A DNA stretch of 20,121 nt, from assembly GCA_035513055.1 (NCBI GenBank), contig DATKCT010000107.1:1-20121 (forward strand), read 5' to 3'. The translations under genes were made by a program, and so were the position numbers. This stretch comes from DATKCT01 sp035513055. GTDB taxonomy: Bacteria > Verrucomicrobiota > Verrucomicrobiia > Verrucomicrobiales > DEV007. Positions 15,278 to 20,121 of this stretch are shown here, piece after piece. Under the pieces are notes generated by a model. That model made no database searches and was not told the DNA's origin. It saw only the letters and a program-made list of their open reading frames with translations. How positions within the stretch are numbered: the stretch's first letter is position 1; each line of letters begins with the position of its first letter.

Positions 15278-15613
15278 TCAAGGGACCGGAATGACTGGCG
15301 GTTCCGGCGCTGAGCGGCGAGGTGCCCCCAGTGGGCCAGGGGCCGTGCTGGAGGCCTGGCGACGCCTCGGTCTGAAATAAGAGGTGGAAGACTGTCCAGC
15401 CGCGGCACCGCTCGTGAAGTAACGGATGGCGGACTGAACGTAAAAGCGAAACGCAGCTGGTCCCATCCACTTTAGATCGCCCTCGTAGTAGTCGGGAGCC
15501 TCGTGGAATAGTGCCTCAGCTTGTTCCAACGTCTTGCCAAGAAAATGATCGCACGCGACACGCCCATCCAAGTCGTCGTGAGGGTTGATTTGTTTGGCGC
15601 TCGGAGGACCCAT
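15278..15613 (-). CDS. Hypothetical cassette protein, 111 aa
   Basis: ATG 15613 lies 11 nt after the core GTTAGGC. The first ~75 residues are protein-like (CDHFLGKTLEQAEALFHE, YYEGDLKWMGPAAFRFYV, SAIRYF) and recall small proteins frequent in integron arrays and soil bacteria, from memory only. After about residue 80 the sequence turns Ser/Pro/Arg-rich (RPRRRQASSTAPGPLG), while another frame is open to 15130, only 20 nt before the attC; a frameshift in the last third is therefore possible. Its first 20 codons recur at 19591-19646, in another cassette start. Confidence 0.6.
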   Translation of the reverse strand: MGPPSAKQINPHDDLDGRVACDHFLGKTLEQAEALFHEAPDYYEGDLKWMGPAAFRFYVQSAIRYFTSGAAAGQSSTSYFRPRRRQASSTAPGPLGAPRRSAPEPPVIPVP

Positions 15614-15624
15614 ACGCACAGGTA

Positions 15625-15751
15625 GCCTAACCTCAGAGGCCACTCACCCGCTACCGGGAGCGCGCACTCGATGCTGGCCAGGGGTTGAAATTACGGTGAA
15701 TCATTCGAACTCGGTGCGGGTCAGCCGTTGCCCTCCATGCGCTTGTTAGGA
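15625..15751 (-). other. attC site, 127 bp (ORF-less cassette 1)
   Basis: R'' TCCTAAC (15751-15745), followed by the AAGCGC...GCTGACCCGC arm; right arm GCGGGTGAGTGGCCTCTGAG and R' GTTAGGC (15631-15625). CCTAAC pairs fully with GTTAGG. The 5' core GTTAGGA at 15782-15776 is the exact complement of R'', with just 24 nt between them, so this cassette has no room for a gene. Confidence 0.8.
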
Positions 15752-15893
15752 TGATTGTCGCTTCTACTGCAAGAATCCTAACCGGGCTGGCTCGATGACG
15801 ACGGCGGCCTTTACCAGCGCATCATCCCGCTCCTCATGCGTCAAGGACGCGTTTCGATCTTCAAGAGAATCCGCCGCTTCGTGTTCTTCAGGC

Positions 15894-16376
15894 TCAAGGC
15901 GGAGGGCTGACCGGATCGGGCTCACTGATTCCGATCCGGACGAAACCGGTGTTGGAGAACGAGGGGGGGCTGTAGACGACTCGCACCCGTTCCCATCCAT
16001 TCCCAAGGTCTTCGGCAGTCCCTGTCGGCTGGACTTCCGACCACGACTGAAGGTCTTGTCCAAGCTCCACGTCAATCAACAGGCTGCCGTCGATTGGACG
16101 GAGAAACTCGACGGAAACCGTCTTGTCTCGACCGATGGTGATGACCGGTTCTCCCGCCGCAAATGCCCGTTTTCTCAATTTGTCATAGTAGTCTAGATTA
16201 GGCGTCAACGGATCCATCCCGTGCGCGATCTCCCAGCCGTCGGGCAGCGTGTCGGCGTCAGTGTCCGGGTTGCCGGGATTGGTGCCCAAGTTCCATTCTT
16301 CAGAGCCGGTCAAGCCGTCCTTGTCCCCGTCAAGCGGATTGGATGAAACCAGGCGAATAGAGGAGCCGTCGCCGTC
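15894..16376 (-). CDS. Calcium-binding-type (thrombospondin type 3-like) C-terminal segment, in frame after a TAG
   Basis: This segment follows the TAG at 16377-16379 in the same frame as the gene at 16931. It starts DGDGSSIRLVSSNPLDGDKDGL, then TNPGNPDTDADTLPDGWE, the Asp-rich repeats of thrombospondin type 3/verrucomicrobial secreted proteins, and ends with a beta-rich domain (VSVEFLRPIDGSLLIDVELG ... NTGFVRIGISEP). If the TAG were read through, the product would be one 345-residue secreted protein. Alternatively it is the leftover 3' part of another gene; without the upstream gene it has a poor start (TTG at about 16313). Confidence 0.55.
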   Translation of the reverse strand, partial: DGDGSSIRLVSSNPLDGDKDGLTGSEEWNLGTNPGNPDTDADTLPDGWEIAHGMDPLTPNLDYYDKLRKRAFAAGEPVITIGRDKTVSVEFLRPIDGSLLIDVELGQDLQSWSEVQPTGTAEDLGNGWERVRVVYSPPSFSNTGFVRIGISEPDPVSPPP

Positions 16377-16931
16377 CTAATGCACGCGCCAACCCGTTCC
16401 ATCGCCCCACTTCATCTGAATATCCAACCGCCCGTCCCAGTCGATGTCTTTCGTAACTCCGGTTGGAGGCATACCAATTGCCAATCTCTGCACAACCATG
16501 TCGTCGGCGAAGAGGACTGAGGAACCGAAGCTGACTATCGAACTGTTGCCTACGGAACTACGAAGCACGATATAGAGATCGGGGTAAGGGGACCCGTCCA
16601 CATCCAGGTGAAAGACGATATCTCCACCTTCCGTGGTGTGCGACCAGATTTCTTTCGCCTGCCCTCCTCCCTCATTAAGGATCACGGCGACAAATCCCGG
16701 CACTGGCCGCGTTTCGCCCTGATAAATCCGGAAGGACTTAGGCTGCACAATCACCGTATCCTCCCGGCCATCCCCGTTGTAGTCCTCGTAGAACTCCGTG
16801 GCCGGGAGATAGTCAATCTCGGGATCCCGCTCCCGAGTTATCCAATCAGTCCAGGGGGACGGGAATGGTTCAGCCGCGAAGACTAGAGCGTTAAGAAGCC
16901 CTGATAGTACAATGGCGAGCCGTGTCCTCAT
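16377..16931 (-). CDS. Secreted FG-GAP/VCBS-like protein, 184 aa, ending at an in-frame TAG
   Basis: ATG 16931 opens a signal peptide (MRTRLAIVLSGLLNALVFAAEP). The mature part carries Asp/Gly repeats of the FG-GAP/VCBS type: YEDYNGDGREDTVIVQPKS, FHLDVDGSPYPDLYIVL and DIDWDGRLDIQMKWGDG, which in relatives bind Ca2+ in beta-propellers. It ends with WRVH and TAG, after which the frame continues with Ca-binding repeats (previous entry). A near-consensus promoter lies upstream, giving an mRNA leader of about 11 nt without a Shine-Dalgarno. It lies just upstream of the cassette cluster and is transcribed toward it. Confidence 0.7.
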   Translation of the reverse strand: MRTRLAIVLSGLLNALVFAAEPFPSPWTDWITRERDPEIDYLPATEFYEDYNGDGREDTVIVQPKSFRIYQGETRPVPGFVAVILNEGGGQAKEIWSHTTEGGDIVFHLDVDGSPYPDLYIVLRSSVGNSSIVSFGSSVLFADDMVVQRLAIGMPPTGVTKDIDWDGRLDIQMKWGDGTGWRVH

Positions 16932-16948
16932 GTGATCGAACAAAATAT

Positions 16949-16977
16949 AGTATACGACGGCGTGACTCTGTAGTCAA
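16949..16977 (-). promoter_or_regulatory. Near-consensus sigma70-type promoter
   Basis: TTGACT (16977-16972), a 17-nt spacer, then TATACT (16954-16949). Both boxes match 5 of 6 consensus bases with optimal spacing, the best promoter in the window. It drives the gene at 16931 and points into the cassette cluster; transcription past 15894 could supply the promoterless cassettes. Confidence 0.75.
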
Positions 16978-17100
16978 TCGAGTCGGCGGGCGGTAAGAAC
17001 CCACGAAAGGCCGTGCAGGATCGCTCAGGAGCGCGTTTCACGAAGGCGGAGAACTTTGATCCTCGAATTTGGAGCGCATGGAATCCAGCAGAATATCAAG

Positions 17101-17122
17101 AGAGAGCGCACGTGTTCTCTCT
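17101..17122. other. Near-perfect palindrome
   Basis: AGAGAG-CG-CACGTG-TT-CTCTCT: outer arms and centre are fully self-complementary. There is no T run, so it is a poor intrinsic terminator; it could be a protein-binding site between the minus-strand gene starting at 16931 and the TPR gene ending at 17215. Confidence 0.4.
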
Positions 17123-17214
17123 GAGTAACCACACCAAATTTCTGAATGCTCGTTGATGTACGTAGCCAAACCCTCACCTGCATCCGCTCGCCGGGAATGA
17201 CCAGCCATTCGCGG

Positions 17215-18993
17215 CTACTGGTTAAGACGTTTGCGCAGCGCCGCGACCCCCTCCGGTGAAACCCCGGCCTCCCGCGCTGCCCCAGTTAGCCGCTGCCGGA
17301 TCTCGGCTTCCGTGACACTCATCTCGGTGAGGATCAATGCGTAGTTGCTGAGCACCGAATCGAGGTCTGGATGCGGGTGGCCCGTCTTCCGGAACACCTT
17401 TAGGAAGATCACGACGCTCCGTCGCATTCGAGGCTCCGCCTCCGCCAGCCGGTTGGTGGCCTGATACAATTGCGCGAGGTTGTTGAGGCGGATGGCGACG
17501 TTGGGATGTTCCGGCCCGAAGCTCTTTTCATCGATCTTCAAGGCCCGGTCCATCAGCGGCTCCGCCTCCGCCAGCCGGTTCGTGTCCTTATACAACTGCG
17601 CGAGGTTGTTGAGGTCTATGGCGACCTCGGGATGTTCCGGCCCGAAGCTCTTTTCATCGATCTTCAAGGCCCGTTCCATCAGCGGCTCCGCTTCCGCCAG
17701 CCGGTTCGTGACCTGATACAACGTGGCGAGGTTGTTGAGGCGGATGGCGACGTCGGGATGTTCCGGCCCGAAGCTCTTTTCATCGATCTTTAAGGCACGC
17801 TCCATCAGCGGCTCCGCCTCCGCCAGCCGGTTCGTGGCCTTATACAATTGCGCGAGGTTGTTGAGCAGGGTGGTCTCGGCCTCCGCTGGCAAGACTTGAC
17901 GCGCTGCCTCAAATTCCTGCTCCGCCGCCGCCCATTGCGCCCGCGCATGAAGCATGAGGCCGAGCTGATTGTGCGGGAGCCACCAGTCCGGCGCATCGGC
18001 GATGGCGTCGCGGAGGGCGCGCTCCTGCTCGGAGGTCTCCCATTGGGATTCGTACAGCCCGGCTTTCATCAGCGAAGCCTCGGCGAGCTGGCGCCCTTCC
18101 TCTTTTCGCCTCTGACGTCGGGCTTTCAGCGTGTCGTCTAGGAATTCCAGGGTGGCATCGACCCCTCGTTCCTCGAGGATGGCGGCGGCGCGGGTGATGA
18201 TCGGCGACCCTGGGTCCGCGGCCCGCGCGGTGATGAAGGCGACGGCTTCGGCAACCTGCCCCTCGGCTCGGTCGCGCCACCGGTAGAGGGCATCGATCTC
18301 CGGGGGCGGCGCTTTCGCGGCGAGCAGGGACTGTCGTTTCTGCTCGAAGGTCTGGTCGATCTTTTCCTCGAGCCTGGCGCGGAGTGCGTGGGGATCGGTG
18401 GCGATGTGCTCGATGTGGGCCTGCTCTTTCACCATCCACACGCCGAGCCCGGCCGAGAGGACGAGGAGAGCGAGGACGAGGGCGGCCCATCGGTTCCAGC
18501 GCTTGCGGAGGGGGGCGAGTTCGTCGCGGAGATCGAGCGCCGCGGCGAGGAGGGCGTCCGGATTGGCGATGGGATGGTAAAGGTAGCTTTCGGAGGCGAC
18601 GCGCTCGCGGTAGGTGCGTTGCAGCTCGGTGAGTTCGGCGGGCTCGGGGGTGGTGGGGTCGGCGGGGTAGGTGTCGCCGATGACGAGGTACCAGACCTTT
18701 TTGCCCTGCTGCCGGGCGTAGTGCGCTTCAAATTGGGTGTAGCTGACGCGGCCGAATGGCGTGTGAGGCTCGGGGGTGTCGGTGCCGTAGCGCCGGCCGA
18801 TGAGCTGGATGACGCCGGCGGAGCGGTCGATCTTCTCGCGGAGGATCTGGCGGATGTCGCCCTGCCCGATGCCGAAGAGGTCTTCCCAATCCGCTTCGTA
18901 GCCGAGCCGGAGGAGGGCCTTTGCGACGAGGTCGCGCGCGCTTTTCAGCTCCTGAGTGACCGCGGAGACGAAGATGACCGGCCGGGGTCCCAT
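17215..18993 (-). CDS. DUF4062-TM-TPR protein, 592 aa
   Basis: ATG 18993 is chosen because it directly precedes the first strand (MGPRPVIFVSAVTQELKSAR); a GTG at 19074 would add 27 unlikely residues. Residues about 4-110 match the DUF4062 family (PF13271), a TIR/SLOG-like flavodoxin fold: GYEADWEDLFGIGQGDIRQ, AGVIQLIGRRYG, VSYTQFEAHYARQQGKKVWYL with Glu89 where TIR-like domains place a catalytic acid. One membrane segment follows (AALVLALLVLSAGLGVWMV, 170-188), then a helical region and four kinesin-light-chain-type TPRs (LAEAEPLMERALKIDEKSFGPEHP). DUF4062/TIR-like domains fused to repeats occur in signalling and immune proteins; a membrane-anchored sensor is inferred. There is no STAND NTPase between the domains, unlike most relatives. 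No Shine-Dalgarno is seen. Confidence 0.8.
   Translation of the reverse strand: MGPRPVIFVSAVTQELKSARDLVAKALLRLGYEADWEDLFGIGQGDIRQILREKIDRSAGVIQLIGRRYGTDTPEPHTPFGRVSYTQFEAHYARQQGKKVWYLVIGDTYPADPTTPEPAELTELQRTYRERVASESYLYHPIANPDALLAAALDLRDELAPLRKRWNRWAALVLALLVLSAGLGVWMVKEQAHIEHIATDPHALRARLEEKIDQTFEQKRQSLLAAKAPPPEIDALYRWRDRAEGQVAEAVAFITARAADPGSPIITRAAAILEERGVDATLEFLDDTLKARRQRRKEEGRQLAEASLMKAGLYESQWETSEQERALRDAIADAPDWWLPHNQLGLMLHARAQWAAAEQEFEAARQVLPAEAETTLLNNLAQLYKATNRLAEAEPLMERALKIDEKSFGPEHPDVAIRLNNLATLYQVTNRLAEAEPLMERALKIDEKSFGPEHPEVAIDLNNLAQLYKDTNRLAEAEPLMDRALKIDEKSFGPEHPNVAIRLNNLAQLYQATNRLAEAEPRMRRSVVIFLKVFRKTGHPHPDLDSVLSNYALILTEMSVTEAEIRQRLTGAAREAGVSPEGVAALRKRLNQ
17430..17954 (-). repeat. 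126-nt tandem repeat encoding TPR units
   Basis: The string GGTTCGTG/GGTTGGTG recurs at 17451, 17577, 17703 and 17829, exactly 126 nt (42 codons) apart. The middle copies are nearly identical at DNA level, suggesting recent unequal exchange. They encode LYxxTNRLAEAEPLMERALKIDEKSFGPEHP-type TPRs; the outermost copy diverges. Confidence 0.9.
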
Positions 18994-19264
18994 GCGGGGA
19001 GGGAACCAAATCGGGCGCGCTTCGCCAATGAAATTCTCCGCTCGAAACGTGGGCGTCGCGCAGACCGCACACACCCGGGGGGGTCAAAATCGGTGGAACC
19101 GCTCCCCTGGAGAGCGCCGGCAAGTCAGGAAGATCTCCCTCCCGAATTCCGGCGCTGTCGCGGACTGGCGAATCCGACGAACGCGGAGGACTCCTGCTCG
19201 AGCCGGGGGGCGCTTTCGGCGAGGTTGAAATTGTGGGAAAGGCAGGAGTGAAAGCAGAGCACAA
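18994..19264. other. Intergenic region, nothing firm
   Basis: Upstream of the TPR gene. No convincing promoter or small gene was found; the open minus frames covering it have no protein character. Confidence 0.4.
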
Positions 19265-19450
19265 GTGAAACAGAGAGAGAGGCTTCGTGCGGAACTGGTA
19301 AAGGCCGGCACGCCGGCCGACCTGGCGACCGTCTACGCGAACGCCTTTGCGGAGTATCAGGAGGCGATGGAAAGCGCAGGTAAAATGGGGGTGCGGGGAA
19401 CCGTTTCCATTCCGTTTCCGGTGAAGGGCTCACCGGGAATTGGATGCTGA
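19265..19450 (+). CDS. Possible small protein fragment, 61 aa
   Basis: GTG 19265 starts a charged helical segment (KQRERLRAELVKAGTPADLA ... VYANAFAEYQEAMESAGKMG). The helix pair recalls P27-type phage terminase small subunits, but the match is from memory and the C-terminal part of that family is absent. An AGGAG lies too far upstream (about 18 nt) to be a good ribosome binding site. The same G+C-rich DNA continues to 19450 without an obvious partner gene. It may be a truncated phage or plasmid gene, or not a gene. Confidence 0.3.
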   Translation: MKQRERLRAELVKAGTPADLATVYANAFAEYQEAMESAGKMGVRGTVSIPFPVKGSPGIGC

Positions 19451-19590
19451 CGCCTACGTGGACGGCTACGCGGCAGGCGAGCCGCACCGGTAGGCCAGCC
19501 CCACTTCGCTCGTCCAATTCGTCATGATCCTATTCAAGGACGCCGGAGTGTCGGAACCTGCGATGCAGCTTCGAGGACGGAAGCGCATGA
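19451..19590. other. Non-coding junction region
   Basis: No supported gene. The region ends at the point near 19590 where a truncated integron cassette begins, so a recombination junction probably lies here. Confidence 0.35.
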
Positions 19591-19652
19591 CGCCCATCCA
19601 AGTCGTAGTGAGGGTTGATTTGTTTGGCGCTCGGAGGAGCCATACGCTCGGC
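19591..19652 (-). pseudogene. Truncated integron cassette, 5' end only
   Basis: After the attC core GTTGTGC, ATG 19643 starts MAPPSAKQINPHYDLDGR, matching the start of the cassette protein at 15613 (MGPPSAKQINPHDDLDGR). About 56 nt are shared with 15561-15616 at only ~4 differences; similarity stops abruptly at about 19590, so the rest of the cassette was lost. Confidence 0.65.
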
Positions 19653-19780
19653 GCACAACGTCATAGCGCATCACTCCCTGACCGGGAAGCACACGTCGGT
19701 GGCAGGTTAGAGGGTGGAAATCATAGAAGCAATTCGAAAATAGAGCGCGGTCAGGGATTGGGTGCCGCGACTTGTTGGGC
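19653..19780 (-). other. attC site, 128 bp
   Basis: R'' GCCCAAC (19780-19774), a perfect RYYYAAC; R' GTTGTGC (19659-19653). The arm AATCCCTGACCG pairs with CGGTCAGGGAGT. Length and the CTGACC-type arm match the attC sites of the main cluster, indicating one attC family and thus a common integron origin. Confidence 0.8.
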
Positions 19781-20029
19781 TTCAGGTGACCCAACCAGAT
19801 ACTTGAGATACGCGGGAAGCTCTCGAACGGTGGAGTAGATATCACGAGCCTCGAAATATCGGGGATGAGCGTTAAAGATCGGAGAAACGCCCCACCTCGA
19901 CAGAGCCAGTTTGGATCGTGGAATATGAAAATATTGCGTAATCACAAAAACACTCTTCAAATGCTCGCTCTGTAAAATGGAAACACTGCCATCCCATAGA
20001 AAACGGCAAAAAAATGTCTGGCGGTCTGG
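19751..20029 (-). pseudogene. DUF218/YdcF-like cassette protein, C-terminal part
   Basis: The minus frame is open from just below a TAA at 20032-20030 and ends inside the attC at 19751. It contains LKSVFVITQYFHIPRSKLAL, then WGVSPIFNAHPRYFEARDIYSTVREL and AYLKYLVG, which match the C-terminal part of the DUF218 (YdcF/SanA-like) family; these are membrane-associated proteins linked to envelope processes. The N-terminal part of that family is missing: upstream sequence becomes unrelated near 20015-20030, where an inverted repeat begins. The gene is therefore probably interrupted there. A TTG at 19960 could serve as an internal start, but family similarity extends upstream of it. Confidence 0.55.
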
Positions 20030-20086
20030 TTATTTCCCTGCCACTCGGTAGGGACTATGAAAAAAAACACAGACCAGCCGCCAGAC
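20016..20086. repeat. Inverted repeat spanning the start of the right-edge gene
   Basis: GTCTGGCGGTCTGGT (20016-20030) is complementary, with one extra base, to ACCAGCCGCCAGAC (20073-20086). The 42-nt loop contains the GTAGGGA sequence and the ATG at 20057. It could be an insertion-sequence end with an internal copy, or a translation-control hairpin. Confidence 0.55.
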
Positions 20087-20121
20087 GCCTCCTATGATGT
20101 AGCGTTCCACCAGATTATCAA
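20057..20121 (+). CDS. N-terminus of an unidentified protein (runs off the window)
   Basis: ATG 20057 opens a frame to the window edge, beginning MKKNTDQPPDASYDVAFHQI. Only 21 residues are visible. The position next to an interrupted DUF218 gene suggests a transposase of an inserted element, whereas the YDVAFHQII start also resembles Rpn-type PD-(D/E)XK nuclease proteins; the window is too short to decide. Confidence 0.45.
   Translation, partial: MKKNTDQPPDASYDVAFHQII

Larger units (their letters stand above)
13183..15782 (-). mobile_element. Integron gene-cassette cluster (CALIN-like), no integrase in window
   Basis: Consecutive cassettes on the minus strand, each bounded by a GTTNNNN core and ending in an attC. 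Each cassette's 5' core is the exact reverse complement of the R'' core of its own attC: GTTAGGA/TCCTAAC, GTTAGGC/GCCTAAC, GTTAGCA/TGCTAAC and GTTCTGC/GCAGAAC. This relation follows from integrase-mediated circularisation of cassettes. Cassette extents are about 15631-15781 (no ORF), 15081-15630, 14048-15080 and 13280-14047, then a truncated one to about 13183. Start codons lie 7-11 nt after the cores. The composition is more A+T-rich than the flanking genes. No intI or attI is seen. Confidence 0.85.

Noticed and set aside
15764..16075. Minus ORF ending 12 nt before attC, with charged sequence EEHEAADSLEDRNASL
   Set aside because: Most of it overlaps the Ca-binding segment in a different frame; the core at 15782 cuts through it, so it does not behave as a cassette gene.
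17430..17954. Regular repeats as a possible CRISPR array
   Set aside because: The 126-nt period is coding, repeats are contiguous without variable spacers, and they translate into TPR motifs.
19524..19838. Plus ORF of 104 codons
   Set aside because: It runs through the attC and antisense to the cassette start; no protein features.
1..20121. Integron integrase, tRNA or rRNA genes
   Set aside because: I looked for an intI-like tyrosine recombinase frame near the attC groups and for RNA genes and found none that I could support.

Overview
The window looks like chromosomal DNA from a Verrucomicrobiota bacterium (Pedosphaera/Limisphaerales-like). This is inferred, not proven. The grounds are G+C-rich background genes, a secreted autotransporter-type repeat protein with the 'FTVMTAG...' and 'YRVYAS' C-terminal modules common in that phylum, a secreted FAD-dependent oxidoreductase with a golvesin-like tail, REP-like intergenic DNA, and frequent lack of Shine-Dalgarno sequences.

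Layout, left half: (i) 1-2475 (-), a secreted beta-strand repeat protein with a 618-nt tandem repeat, whose 3' end lies off the window. (ii) 2756-4880, small genes: a short hypothetical (+), a secreted hypothetical (-), a VapBC-type toxin-antitoxin pair with a consensus-like, possibly leaderless promoter, and a fragment of a nucleotidyltransferase-like protein overlapping vapC. (iii) 5340-8022 (+), a coiled-coil OmpA-family protein and an exported beta-carbonic anhydrase carrying a frameshift. (iv) 8187-11274 (-), an exported FAD-dependent oxidoreductase and a DJ-1/PfpI-family protein. (v) 11422-13182 (+), a secreted protein that resembles an M1/MA-type peptidase without its zinc ligands, followed by a 60-residue membrane protein.

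The most notable region is about 13183-15782. It reads as an integron gene-cassette cluster without an integrase in the window (CALIN-like), with all cassettes on the minus strand. Four consecutive cassettes obey the integron rule exactly: the 7-nt core at the 5' boundary of each cassette is the reverse complement of the R'' core of that cassette's own attC. Three of the attC sites are 124-127 bp with palindromic arms, one looks collapsed to 36 bp, one cassette carries no ORF, and a truncated cassette abuts the chromosome at about 13183. A further 128-bp attC at 19653-19780 ends a DUF218/YdcF-like cassette and precedes a truncated relative of cassette 2.

Between the two attC groups lie a gene with a near-consensus promoter pointing toward the main array (16931) and interrupted by an in-frame TAG, and a DUF4062-TM-TPR protein (17215-18993) with near-identical 126-nt TPR repeats, which could be a sensor or defence protein. 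The right edge holds an inverted repeat around the start of another gene. The functions of the cassette proteins are unknown.
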